Assembly: GCA_025558095.1 (NCBI GenBank)
Contig: JAIVFI010000043.1
Coordinates: 310,001 to 374,000, forward strand
Direction of reading: 5' to 3'
DNA: 64,000 nt
From: Hyaloraphidium curvatum
Lineage: Eukaryota > Monoblepharomycota > Hyaloraphidiomycetes > Hyaloraphidiales > Hyaloraphidiaceae
Position 1 is the stretch's first letter; the number at the start of each line of letters is the position of its first letter. Positions 53,374 through 63,300 of the stretch are shown here, one piece after another. The position numbers and the translations under genes are program-made. Below the pieces are notes generated by a model that saw only the letters and a program-made list of their open reading frames with translations, was not told the origin of the DNA and made no database searches.

Positions 53374-54217
53374 AACACCACCAAGCAAGTGGCAACGCCG
53401 AGTAGTGGGCTGCTCTTCTCGGCGCCGAGCTCGTCCGGATACCTCCCGGGCGCGGTCAGCCCCTCCATCTTTTGCTGTTTTGCAGTCTTCACCGGTACGC
53501 CAACTACCACTATCTACAACGTCTCACCGAGTTCCGAGGCCGTTCGCGGCAGCAGGGGAGACTTCCGACATTGACCCCGCGTCCCCCGGGGCCCCTCGGC
53601 CAAATGCCGTGCCTAGCTTGGCCGAGGGTCACACTATGCCCACGCCACCCCGCGGCTCCTCCCGCTTGCCGGCACCGGCGGGGGGGAAAGGGGCGGCACG
53701 CTCGGAAGTATCTCCCTCCTCGTCATCGCCGATCTTGATCGCTGATGCCCCGGCTTCGGCCGCCTCCATGCTCTCGGCGCACCCAGGCCATCCTCTGTGG
53801 GAAACCCCAGCTGCAACCGCCGTGCCGAGCTTGCAGCTGCCGCCTGCGCCGCCCCGCACAACCCCCGGCACGCCGCCGGCACCAACGGCCGGGGGGGGGC
53901 AGAGCTCCTCGGAAGTATCCACTCCGACGCGCACCTTGCCTCCTTGGTATGCTCACACGGAGCCCGGTTCGCCGGCGCACCTCGAATGGCCAGGTTCCGA
54001 ACTCCTCGATGACGGCGGCCGTGATGCTATCGGTGACGCGTGGTCGGCACTTGCGGCCTGGCACAGGGCGGGGGGCGACCTGACCGAGTCACAGGAGGTT
54101 TGGATGCGGACACATGCGCTCGACGATTGGGATATCTCGTCGGACAAAGCACCGTCCGCGGTAGCTGATCCTGGCGGCGGGACACCGGCATCGCCGCCGC
54201 CACCGTATTCGCCATGA
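53366..54217 (+). CDS. Retroelement ORF2, Pro/Ser-rich protein of unknown role
   Basis: 283 residues, starting MPKTPPSKWQRRVVGCSSRR inside the end of ORF1 and ending in ATGA shared with ORF3. Mostly Pro/Ser/Thr-rich, probably disordered, with a slightly structured C-terminus (SELLDDGGRDAIGDAWSALA, DLTESQEVWMRTHALDDW). No domain recognised. It may be a linker protein or a spacer that sets ORF3 expression level. Confidence 0.6.
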   Translation: MPKTPPSKWQRRVVGCSSRRRARPDTSRARSAPPSFAVLQSSPVRQLPLSTTSHRVPRPFAAAGETSDIDPASPGAPRPNAVPSLAEGHTMPTPPRGSSRLPAPAGGKGAARSEVSPSSSSPILIADAPASAASMLSAHPGHPLWETPAATAVPSLQLPPAPPRTTPGTPPAPTAGGGQSSSEVSTPTRTLPPWYAHTEPGSPAHLEWPGSELLDDGGRDAIGDAWSALAAWHRAGGDLTESQEVWMRTHALDDWDISSDKAPSAVADPGGGTPASPPPPYSP

Positions 54218-57200
54218 GCCGCACGCCGCTCCTGCCTTACAGCTGCCACCGCTGCGCGGCAGCTTTCGCCAACATCGGAGCTCTATCTCATCATCACCAA
54301 TCTTGCATCGACGGCGATGTGCCGATGGCGGAGGCGCCTGCTGAACCCGGCCTCCATGCGTGCCCGGTTGATGGTTGCCGCTTCCAGCCAACTCCAAACA
54401 AAAACAAACGGGACGGTCATCTTCGGGTCACACGGAGCCCGGAGCACTGGTTGGCGATGCAGCGCCTGTCTGCCGATGCGTTGCGCGCCATGGGGCTCGC
54501 GCGGTGCGGGGGTTGCCGGCGTCCCTACGCCGCAAACGCCTCTGGTGCCGGTGTTTCTGGACAGCACACCTCGTGCAACCCGGACGCAGCTAACCCACCA
54601 CTCGGCGTCTCTTTAGCTTCGCTTCCACCCGATCTCGTCGAGTTCCTCGACCGCGTGCGTGCCGAGCGGGCGGCTGCCACGGGACGCGCGGAGGGACCGG
54701 CGTCACCGGCGGCATCGTCGGCATCTTCCCGTGCTTCGCCACCCGCGCCCGCGCTGATGGCGGCCCTTGCGGCCGCCCGGGTTGCGGCCGACGCCCCGCA
54801 GGACGTCCAGGCGCAACGGGCGGCGCTGGCGGCGGCGGCGGCGGCGGCGCGTGCCGCCCCGGACGGCGGTGATCCCCCAGGCGGCGACGGCGCGCCGGGC
54901 GGCAACGCCGCGGCTGGCGGACACGGCAACGGCGGTGATCCGGGCGACCCAGGCGACGGTGGTCCACCCGGGGGTCCCGGGCCTGATCCGCCGCCGGGCG
55001 GGGGCGCGGGGGCGCCGCCGCCGGAGCCGCTGAAGCACCGCTACCGGACCACCACCTGGAGCACGCTCGCCTTCCGGGCCAGCGAGTCTTTCCAACGGGC
55101 CTACGAGGACCCGGCGGCACCGGAAACCGACCTGCACCGCACTCTCACCGCCTACCTTGCGTTTGGCGGCTACGTCATGTCGGGGGACTACATGTTCGAG
55201 CAGAACTACTTCGCCGCCCGTCAGGTCAACCGGGGCGCGCGGCGGGACGGGCTGCGGCCGCTCAACTACCAGCTCTTCAAGGCCATCGTGCTTGCCGCCT
55301 TGAAGGGCGCTCCTGGTGCTGCGTCCGCGGCGCTCTCGGGGGAGGCCGTTCCGGCTGGCTTCACGCCCACGCTGCAGGCGGAACTGGAGGAGCTGTACCC
55401 GGGGCCGCGGGAGGGAGAGCCGCTGTGTCGGCTGTCTCTGCCCCCCAACGCGCCCGCGCCCTGCCCTGCCTACACGGACGCGGCTTTCCTGGAGGACATC
55501 TGGGCCCGGTTGCGCCGGAAGAAGGACGGCGTGGGGGCCGGCATGTCGGGTTTCAGCATGGCCAAACTTTTCATCGTGCACAACTGCGAGAACGACGCGA
55601 CGCGGCGGAAGCTCCGCCCGCTGGCGGCCATGGTGCACGGCGTGTGCACTGGCCGACTCGACACCCCCATGCTCCGGCCGCTCCTCACGGATCAAATCCT
55701 CGTCCCTCTGCTCAAGCCGGAGGGGGGGCTCCGGCCGATTGGCATTATGGAGGGCATCACGCGGCTCGCAGGCTCGTACCTGGCCGTGCGGCACAAGGCT
55801 CTTCTGAGGAAGCTCCAACAGCAGGAGGACCTGGGTCACGGGGTGGACGGGGGCGCGGAGGCGACCGCCCACGCGGTGAACGCGTGGCTGGCGGCCTTCC
55901 CCGACCACGTCGTCATGAAGGTCGACTCTAGGAACGCCTTCAATACGCTGCGCCGCCTCTTCGCGCGCGAGGTGGTCCGCCAGGTGCCTCAGCTTATCCC
56001 GTACTACAACCTCGTTTACTCGCGCCCTTCCCACGCCTACTTCCGCGACCGGCGCTCGGCGGAGCTCCTTTTCCGGATCACCATGTACGAGGGCAACATC
56101 CAGGGCGACCCGCTGTCGTCTGCCATCTTCTCCTGCGCCATGAGCCGCATGCTGCGGCCCATCCGCTCTGGGCACCCCGACTGCCTCATCCTTGGGTACC
56201 TCGACGACCTCACCGTGGTCGGGCCGCTGGACTCGGTCATGGCCGTCCTGGGAGAGGTGCGTGACGGCCTTGCTTCCCTCGGCATGACCCACCGCCCGGA
56301 CAAGAGCTACCTGCTTTCGCTCTCGACGAACCCGGCCGTGCTGGAGCGGGTGCGCGCGGCCGGTGCGGCCCACAACATCCGCGTCGCTGGCTTCCCGCCT
56401 CACGAGGCCGACCCCGAGGTGCATGCCACGGCGTCGGCCCCGGGCTCGCCTGACTTCGCTCGCTCGTGCGGCCTCAAGGTGGTAGGTGCCCCGGTCGGCA
56501 CCCCTGCCTATGTGGAGTCGTTCCTCGCGGCCAAGATCGACTCCATTGCCGCTCTTCTCGATGAAATCGAGCGCGCTGCGCTCGGCTACGCCATGCCGGC
56601 CGACATCCCCTCCCTCCAGGGCCTGTACTCCCTCCTCCGTCTCTGTGTGACCCAGTTCTTCTCGTTTTGGCTCCGCATTCTCCCCCCCTCGGTTACCCAA
56701 CCCTTTGCTCGACGTCTTGACAACGCGCTTTTCACCACCTTCTTGCGCTTGCTGGGAGATCGGGCCGAGGATCTGGATCCGCTGTCGGTGGAGGGTCGGA
56801 CTGTGCGGGAGCAGGTATTCTTGGGTCTGCACTACTCGGGGATGGGGCTTCTGTCATCGGAGAAGGTGGCCTCGGCGGCTTACCTGTCTTCACTCAACCT
56901 CACGGCGGGCCCCTTGGACGCCATGCTTGGTCTTCGAACCTCGGCCCGGGATGTGGGCGTGGAGCACGTGCGGGAACTGGTTCCCGTCATCGAGGCCCTC
57001 CGCCCCGCCTTTGAGCGTGTCGAGGATGACACGGCCGCAGCGTACGCCGAGGCTGCGCGTGCTGGGCAACCGGTGGGCGCCGCGCCCGCCCGCCGTACGC
57101 TCCCTGCGGACGCCAGTTTCTTCGCCCAGCCGGTCTGGCACGGCCTGCAGAGCGACCTTACGCGTCTCGAGGACCAGCGCCGCCTCGCGGCTCTGATTGC

Positions 57201-57426
57201 CTTGCAACCCGCCACTTCCGCTGGTCTGGAGCGCCGCAAGCGGCTCGTCCAGGCGCAGGACGGCCTGTCGGCTTTCCTGACTGCCTCTCCCGCGCTGCTT
57301 GCCAACCACATTCGCAACAACTTTTTCCGCTTATGCGAAGGTACAGGACGTCTGACATTCGGACAAGGGTATTTTCATTTTCGGTTCGGAGGCGTGGAGG
57401 CGTCGGTCCTCGCGATCGACTCGTGA
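54214..57426 (+). CDS. Retroelement ORF3, zinc-finger reverse transcriptase
   Basis: 1070 residues. The N-terminus has a C2H2 finger (YSCHRCAAAFANIGALSHHH then QSC) and CPVDGCRFQPTPNKNKRDGH. A Gly/Pro/Ala-rich linker follows (about residues 200-270). The RT domain shows PLLKPEGGLRPIGIMEGITR, VVMKVDSRNAFNTLRRLFAR (catalytic Asp), EGNIQGDPLSSAIFSCAM (QGDP) and LILGYLDDLTVVG (YLDD, where non-LTR RTs more often have F/Y-x-DD). No apurinic endonuclease domain was seen, so the endonuclease, if any, would be of another type or lost. The last 25 residues look unrelated to the family and may come from the neighbouring LTR. Confidence 0.85.
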   Translation: MSRTPLLPYSCHRCAAAFANIGALSHHHQSCIDGDVPMAEAPAEPGLHACPVDGCRFQPTPNKNKRDGHLRVTRSPEHWLAMQRLSADALRAMGLARCGGCRRPYAANASGAGVSGQHTSCNPDAANPPLGVSLASLPPDLVEFLDRVRAERAAATGRAEGPASPAASSASSRASPPAPALMAALAAARVAADAPQDVQAQRAALAAAAAAARAAPDGGDPPGGDGAPGGNAAAGGHGNGGDPGDPGDGGPPGGPGPDPPPGGGAGAPPPEPLKHRYRTTTWSTLAFRASESFQRAYEDPAAPETDLHRTLTAYLAFGGYVMSGDYMFEQNYFAARQVNRGARRDGLRPLNYQLFKAIVLAALKGAPGAASAALSGEAVPAGFTPTLQAELEELYPGPREGEPLCRLSLPPNAPAPCPAYTDAAFLEDIWARLRRKKDGVGAGMSGFSMAKLFIVHNCENDATRRKLRPLAAMVHGVCTGRLDTPMLRPLLTDQILVPLLKPEGGLRPIGIMEGITRLAGSYLAVRHKALLRKLQQQEDLGHGVDGGAEATAHAVNAWLAAFPDHVVMKVDSRNAFNTLRRLFAREVVRQVPQLIPYYNLVYSRPSHAYFRDRRSAELLFRITMYEGNIQGDPLSSAIFSCAMSRMLRPIRSGHPDCLILGYLDDLTVVGPLDSVMAVLGEVRDGLASLGMTHRPDKSYLLSLSTNPAVLERVRAAGAAHNIRVAGFPPHEADPEVHATASAPGSPDFARSCGLKVVGAPVGTPAYVESFLAAKIDSIAALLDEIERAALGYAMPADIPSLQGLYSLLRLCVTQFFSFWLRILPPSVTQPFARRLDNALFTTFLRLLGDRAEDLDPLSVEGRTVREQVFLGLHYSGMGLLSSEKVASAAYLSSLNLTAGPLDAMLGLRTSARDVGVEHVRELVPVIEALRPAFERVEDDTAAAYAEAARAGQPVGAAPARRTLPADASFFAQPVWHGLQSDLTRLEDQRRLAALIALQPATSAGLERRKRLVQAQDGLSAFLTASPALLANHIRNNFFRLCEGTGRLTFGQGYFHFRFGGVEASVLAIDS

Positions 57427-57500
57427 TCGACTCGCGATCGACTCGCGAGTGACTCGCGAGTCACTCGCGAGCGACTCGCGAGCGACTCGCAAGTGACTCG
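57418..57500. repeat. Tandem 10-12-bp repeat, CGACTCGCGAG type
   Basis: Seven or eight imperfect copies of (C)GACTCGCGA(G/T)(T/C), each with the palindrome TCGCGA. Starts at the ORF3 stop and lies about 20 bp before a TATA box; may be promoter (U3) sequence of the downstream element. Confidence 0.75.
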
Positions 57501-57520
57501 GCACAGCCACCCTCCTGGGA

Positions 57521-57529
57521 TATATAAAG
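57521..57529 (+). promoter_or_regulatory. TATA box of the LTR element
   Basis: TATATAAAG directly downstream of the tandem repeats; expected transcription start near 57550. Confidence 0.55.
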
Positions 57530-57976
57530 AGCGGGACATGTAACAGTACAATCTTGATCGCCAGTTGACTCTACGTGCTCTCCGTGTCGTTCGACCACCG
57601 TGCGGAACCCCGCCCGGCCGGATCCTCGTTCTGAGAGCCCTTGGGACGCACCCCGGGAGACATCCCGTAACCTCTTTCCCCCGGCTACAGTCAAGTATCT
57701 TCAGCGCTGTTCGCTTATTCATATTCAGGGCCTATCCGACCCGAAGAGCCGAGCGGGATTCGCGCGCCGGGTTAGAGCTTCAGGCCCGGTTCCGACCCGG
57801 ACCGTCGCACTGGTCCGACCTCCGTGATCCTGCTCTCGGGTCTTCGACACCTCGTTCGACTTCAGTTTCGACTTCGATAATCCAAAAACAACTTCGCCTG
57901 GCACCGGCGCTTGTCGACTGCCACTCTTTTCTGTCAACCGTATTCCGTCAACCAAGTTCATTCCCCTTCGCCAAAC

Positions 57977-59632
57977 ATGGACCCCGTTCAAGAAGCCGCC
58001 CCTCAGCAGGAGGTTCAGCAGCCTCAGGAAGCTAACGATTTGCAGAACAACCCGCAGGCCCAGGCGATTATCCAAGCTGCGCAGGCCGCGATCCAGCAAG
58101 TCGGCGCCGCCGCCAACGACGTCGCCCAACTCGCCGCCCAGCAAGCCGCCCAGCAAGCCGTCGCCGATCAGCTTGCCGCTCAGCTCGTGGCGCAACAGAC
58201 CGCTCAGCAGTTGCCAGCTGCCCAAGTTCAACAGCAAGCCGCCGCCGAGCAGCTTGCAGCGCAGCAGCTCCAGCAGCTCGCCGCACAGCAGCAGGGTCAG
58301 CGGAGCGAGCAAGCCCCGGCTGTCAACGCTGCCGCCGCTGGTCTCCAGCCGCAGCAGTTCGTCGACGCCGTACGGGCCATCGTTGGCGCTCAGCCGCCGA
58401 ACGATGGAAGCACCGGCCTCCCCCAGGCGGATCGCCAGGGCGGAGCCGCCAAGCTCCCGGCTCAGCTGCTGCCTGCTTCTGTTCAGCCCTTCGATCCCGC
58501 TACGCAGGACCCGGAAGACTTCTTCCGCGACCTCACTACGGTTCTCACGGCGTTCGGCTCCATCAACAACCTCGTCAAGGTCTTCCCGGTCTTCCTTGGG
58601 CCTCTGCCGCGCGCAATGTGGCACAACATCACGCCGCAGAACCGCCCTCCGGACTATCCCGCGACGGCCACCTATCCTCCGGTGACCCAGAACGATGTGC
58701 TTGCCTGGCTACGCTACCACTTCGAGCCCCGCGACGCATCGATGCATTATCGCCGGCACTACAACACGATTCAGATGACCAACGATGAGACCCTCGACGC
58801 CTTCGTTGCCCGCGTATCCCTGGCCGAGACGCGTTTCCTCTCGCACTGCGGCGATCAGCTTCCTACCAGGGAAGTGCAAGACAGCGTGTACGGCCAGAAC
58901 CTGCTCTACGGACTGCGCCCGGAGCTACGCGGGAAGGCGCTGGAGCTCCTCGGGGATCACCTCATCAACCGCACTTCCGTCACCAAGGTCATCGAGAAGA
59001 TGCGCACCGTCATGCAAGCATCGGGCCCTGCGCAGCCGCGCGACATCCGTTTCCTGGGCCAGAACTCGATTTCGGAGATTCCGGCTCTGGTCGGCCAGCA
59101 CTCGTCTTCGGGCTCCTCCAAGGCGACCGACAAGGCGACGACGGAAGTGCTGCTGGCTCATACGCAGGCTCTCACAAAGCTGCTGGAGCCTAAGGGAGAG
59201 CGCAGGCCCACCGGTGGACCGCCGGGGGAGTCTGCGTTCCGGCCTCCGCGCCGTTTCGTCCCCTTCCAGTCTCGTCGGAGCCAGCCGTTGCCGCCTTCGG
59301 GGCCGAACAGCGACCTCGTCGAGATCAAGGAGCTCATCACCAAGCTGCTGCCGTCGCCTCGCCATCAGGTTCAGGCCGCGGAGACCAGGTCGAACCCCCC
59401 CGCGAGGCCTCCTCCGATCGATCGGCCCCGCCAGCAGCAGGAGCGCCAGGATCGCCGGCCCTTCACCTCGGAGTACCGCGACCAGAAGCGCTTCCAGCCT
59501 CGCCACTGCCATCTCTGTGGCATGGATGGGCATGCTCAGGACGAGTGCTGGGAGTTGGAGAAGAATGCCAACCGCCGCCCACTCAACTGGAAGTCTCGCC
59601 TCGGCAACACCCCTTCGATGCCAAAAAACTAG
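57977..59632 (+). CDS. gag: Gag polyprotein of the gypsy-type element
   Basis: ATG 57977 (MDPVQEAAPQQEV); 551 residues. The first 120 residues are Gln/Ala-rich and coiled-coil prone. The capsid-like region includes PEDFFRDLTTVLTAFGSINN, LAWLRYHFEPRDASMHYRRH and NDETLDAFVARVSLAETRFL, typical of retrotransposon Gag. A zinc knuckle CHLCGMDGHAQDECWELE (C-x2-C-x4-H-x5-C) lies near the C-terminus. The last codons are ATG CCA AAA AAC TAG; the slippery heptamer is immediately before the stop. Confidence 0.88.
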   Translation: MDPVQEAAPQQEVQQPQEANDLQNNPQAQAIIQAAQAAIQQVGAAANDVAQLAAQQAAQQAVADQLAAQLVAQQTAQQLPAAQVQQQAAAEQLAAQQLQQLAAQQQGQRSEQAPAVNAAAAGLQPQQFVDAVRAIVGAQPPNDGSTGLPQADRQGGAAKLPAQLLPASVQPFDPATQDPEDFFRDLTTVLTAFGSINNLVKVFPVFLGPLPRAMWHNITPQNRPPDYPATATYPPVTQNDVLAWLRYHFEPRDASMHYRRHYNTIQMTNDETLDAFVARVSLAETRFLSHCGDQLPTREVQDSVYGQNLLYGLRPELRGKALELLGDHLINRTSVTKVIEKMRTVMQASGPAQPRDIRFLGQNSISEIPALVGQHSSSGSSKATDKATTEVLLAHTQALTKLLEPKGERRPTGGPPGESAFRPPRRFVPFQSRRSQPLPPSGPNSDLVEIKELITKLLPSPRHQVQAAETRSNPPARPPPIDRPRQQQERQDRRPFTSEYRDQKRFQPRHCHLCGMDGHAQDECWELEKNANRRPLNWKSRLGNTPSMPKN

Positions 59633-59667
59633 CTTTGCCCTCAGTGCCGCACGGCCATAGGGGGGCA
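59623..59667 (+). promoter_or_regulatory. Programmed -1 frameshift site (A AAA AAC plus hairpin)
   Basis: A AAA AAC at 59623-59629 in the gag zero frame, directly before TAG. A 7-bp stem pairs 59636-59642 with 59661-59667, six bases downstream, with an inner GCC/GGC helix. A -1 slip enters the open protease frame (KKLALPSVPHGHRG). Confidence 0.8.
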
Positions 59668-60345
59668 GAGATCCAAGCTCTTGAACCACATGTGGAACCT
59701 CTTCCTGGAACTTCCCCGCTGCCGGACGGCACGGACCCTTCATCTCCTGGCGGATCGCCGGAGTTGTCGGATTCCGCGACCGATGAACCGACGGCGGAGG
59801 ACCACGTTCATCATTGGCCCTTCGGGGGCACGGAGTACATCCTCTTCCTCGAGGCGGAGGCAGCTCGACAGGCCGCCGTTCGTCAGCAGCGGGAGGCGCT
59901 CATGCCGATCGACGAGACCCTGGCCCCGCCGCCGGCAGCGGATTCGGCGTCGCCCGGCTCGGTCGAGGTCGTGGGAAACGGTGAACCGGCGGCACAGGAT
60001 GCGGACGCGGGATCAGCGGATGCACCTATGCACGAGGGCCCGACCGTCCGCGCCGTTCCCGGACCTTTCGAAAGGCCCCCTCCTCCTTCCGCCTACGCAC
60101 GACCACCGCTGCCTGGCCCTCGGCCTCGCCCGCGGCCACCTGCTCCGGTCGCCCCTCCGCCGGATCGCTGGACGTGGACTTCGCAAGTGCAGTTCCACTA
60201 TCAGGCGGCACGCGTTTCGGCATGGGTCAACGGCGTGAATACCCCCGCGGCCCTCGTCGACTCCGGTGCCTCAGTGGTGGCGGTTCGGTCGTCCTTCTTC
60301 TGCCGGATCCACCCGTCGCCACCGATCAAACCATGGACGACGTGA
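59630..60345 (+). CDS. Protease region of the gypsy-type element (truncated)
   Basis: Reached from gag by a -1 shift; it has no ATG of its own at the junction. A Pro-rich linker leads to ARVSAWVNGVNTPAALVDSG, then the ASVV stretch: the retropepsin active site is DSGA at about 60259. The frame ends at 60345 only about 25 codons later. In the next frame ILGTPWL appears at about 60345, a motif normally some 60-70 residues after DSGA, so an internal deletion with loss of frame is likely. Confidence 0.65.
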
Positions 60346-63300
60346 TCCTCGGCACCCCTTGGCTCTCCGCCCTACGCGTTCAGATGGACTGGGAGACGCC
60401 GGTCCTCTATTTCAAGGACGATCCGGAGGGGGTCGTCGTGCCAATGCACATTGTTGCGCGACCGCTCTTCGGATCACACCTGGTCGCCCCGCTCCATTCA
60501 ACCACCTCCATCACGGTCTACCCCAACGAGGACGTCTCGATCACCGCTGAGCTGGCCCCGACGACTCCCTTGGCGACCGTCGTGGAGATGGACTTGACAG
60601 GGGTCATCGAGACGCCGAACACTTCGCCGTTCGATCGCCTCTTCATCATCCCGTCGGCGACGCCCGACAGAGACGGTCGGCTGCCGATTCTCATCCGCAA
60701 CTACGGGACGACACCGGTCACGATCGGCCCGGGCACCCACCTCGGCCGCTTCCGCGTGCGGATTCCTGGATTTCTCGCTCCGGAACCGCCCACGTATCTG
60801 GCTCCCGCGCAGATCTCGATGCTGGAGCCCGAGCTGCCCCACACCGAACCGGCCGAATCCACGCTCACGGTCGAGGAGACCATCGATCTGTTCGCGGTGC
60901 CCTCGCCGGGATCGATTGGACCACCTCAGCCTCCCGGCGTGGAGCCTCCTCCGGTCGAGGCTATCGAGCTCAAGATGGACCAAACGATCCTGAGCGAGGG
61001 GGACAAACCTCGTTTCCATAAGCTCTGCGACCGCTACCGGGACGTGTTTGGTCCTTGGATCGGCAAGCTGCGCAACCATCGCTTCCGGATCGACACGGGC
61101 GACCTCAAGCCGATCCACCAGATGCCGTACCGGACCCCGTTCCGGCTTCGCGGGGAAATGGACAAGATCATCGACGACCTGCTCGTGCAGGGCGTAGTCG
61201 TCCCCTCGCGAAGCCCCTGGGCCACGCCCTGCATCATGGTGCCAAAAGGGCACGGCTCGGGCGAATGGCGCCTGGTGATCGATTACCGGAAGCTCAACGC
61301 CGCCACCAAGCGCGACGTCTACCCGATGAAGAACCCAAGCGACACTCTCGCTCTCCTCAGCGCGGCCAAGGTGTGGAGCGTTTGCGACATCCGCTCCGGC
61401 TTTTGGCACGTGGAGGTGGCCGACGAGGACAAGGAAAAGACGGCCTTCACGACGCACCGCGGTCTCTACCAGTGGGAGCGGATGGCCATGGGCTTTACCA
61501 ACGCTCCTGCAACCTTTGCTCGGATCATGGACGAGCTCCTCGCCGGCCTCCAGTGGTACTGCTTGGTGGTCTTCATCGACGACATCATTATCTTCTCGCA
61601 GACGGTCGACGAGCACCTCGTGCACCTGGAGCTCCTCTTTGACCGACTGCGCGAGGCCGGGATGACTCTGAAGCTGGCCAAATGCAAGTTCTTCCGCCGC
61701 GAGGTCAAATACCTCGGGCATTACGTCACCGCCGACGGCCTCAAGGTCGACCCCGAGAAGACCCGCGCGGTGGACCAGTTCCCCCGCCCAACGACCAAGA
61801 AGGAGCTCCAATCGTTTCTCGGCCTCTCCAACTACTATCGCCCCTTCATTGCCGGCTACGCCAACATTGCCAGCCCGCTCACCCGCCTGACGCAGGACGG
61901 CGTCTCGGTCTCTCGGGCCTGGGACGACGCATGCGAGGCCGCCTTCCGTATGCTAAAGGAACGGCTTACGTCGGCGCCCGTGCTCCGTCGCCCCGACTTT
62001 TCCAAGCGCTTCGTCTTGTTCACGGATGCCAGCGATATCGGCCTCGGCGCGGTGCTCAGCCAGCGGGACTCCGATGGCAAGGAGTACGTCATCGCCTACG
62101 CCAGCCGCGCTCTGCAGCCGAACGAGCGCAAGTGGGACACTCGGGAGCGCGAAGCCCTGGCCGTTGTTTGGGCATGCGAGCATTTCCGGGCGTATTTGAT
62201 CGGGGACGAGTTTGAGGTGGTCACCGACCATAGCGCCCTCAAATGGCTCTTGGAGACCTCCAAGCCGGGCCGCCTACAGCGCTGGATCCTCCGGCTCTCG
62301 GACTTCAGGTTCCAGATCATCCATCGCTCGGGCAAAGCGAACTCCAACGCCGACTTCCTGTCTCGTCAGCTCGTGGCGCCGTCGCCCGACGAGGACGTGC
62401 CTATGGGCGACCCCGAGGAAATCTTGGACATCCCTGCCTTTTGGCCCCCAAACCCTCCCGACCCCTTGCCTTTTTCTTCTTTTTCTGGGGGGGGACGGGC
62501 GCCCGGATTCCTCTCCGGGAGTGATCTCGGTCAGACTTCCCGTTCTTCGTCAACCCCAGTCACCGAGTCAGACTCGGGACGAGCTACTGCGGGTTCCTCA
62601 GTCAATTGTGAATCAATGGAGCGAGTGCTGTCTGGCACGGAGTTCCCGGCCACGGTTGCCGCAGTGGAGGGAACCCTGTGGAGCGATCCGGGGACCCTGC
62701 CCGAGGCTGCGGCACCGGAGACGCAGATCCTCCTGCCGATCCCAACGACGAACGCACAGGTCGACCCGGCAGACGTGCCTGAGCGAGACCTGGCGTTCCT
62801 TCATCCGGCACTGCTTGAGGTGCTACCCGATGTCGGGGGCATCAGTGCTATTGACCTTGCCGACGTCAGATCCCGGGATGCCCTGCGCAAAGTGCAAGAA
62901 GCCGACGTCGAGACCAGCGCGCTGATCCGCTTCGTACGAGACGGGGAGCTCCCTCCCAACGTGAATCTGGCCAAATTCTGCAAGAAGTACGGCGAGCAGT
63001 ACTTCCTCGCTACGGACGGCGTGCTCTGCCGGCGCGATGTACTCGCGACTGGTACCCGTCGTATCCCGGTCACCCAGCTCGTGATACCGCACGAGCTGAG
63101 GGAGGCCTACCTGCAACGTGCGCACGACGATCCCCTGAGCGGGCACGTCGGGCGACACCGGGCGTACAGCAATCTGCGGCGCCGCGTATATTGGGTCGGC
63201 ATGGCGCACGACGTTCGCCGCTGGACGCGAGCCTGCCTTACATGCATGACCCGGAAGATGCCTTCGGTATCGAACCAGGGCTTACTGAAATCGGTTCCTC

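Larger units (their letters stand above)
51235..57426 (+). mobile_element. Three-ORF non-LTR-like retroelement
   Basis: Three consecutive ORFs (51235-53373, 53366-54217, 54214-57426) overlap by stop-start motifs and encode, in order, a Cys/His-containing nucleic-acid-binding-like protein, a Pro/Ser-rich protein and a zinc-finger reverse transcriptase. No LTR pair flanks them and no integrase is present. The 3' end seems cut by the gypsy-type element that follows, since the RT protein loses its expected C-terminal region near 57345. Confidence 0.75.

Noticed and set aside
57418-57500. CRISPR-like array
   Set aside because: Units are about 11 bp and contiguous without spacers, in a eukaryotic transposon context; a simple tandem repeat.
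60240-60345. Second programmed frameshift between protease and RT
   Set aside because: No X XXY YYZ heptamer in the overlap, and the protease domain is too short; deletion is the simpler explanation.
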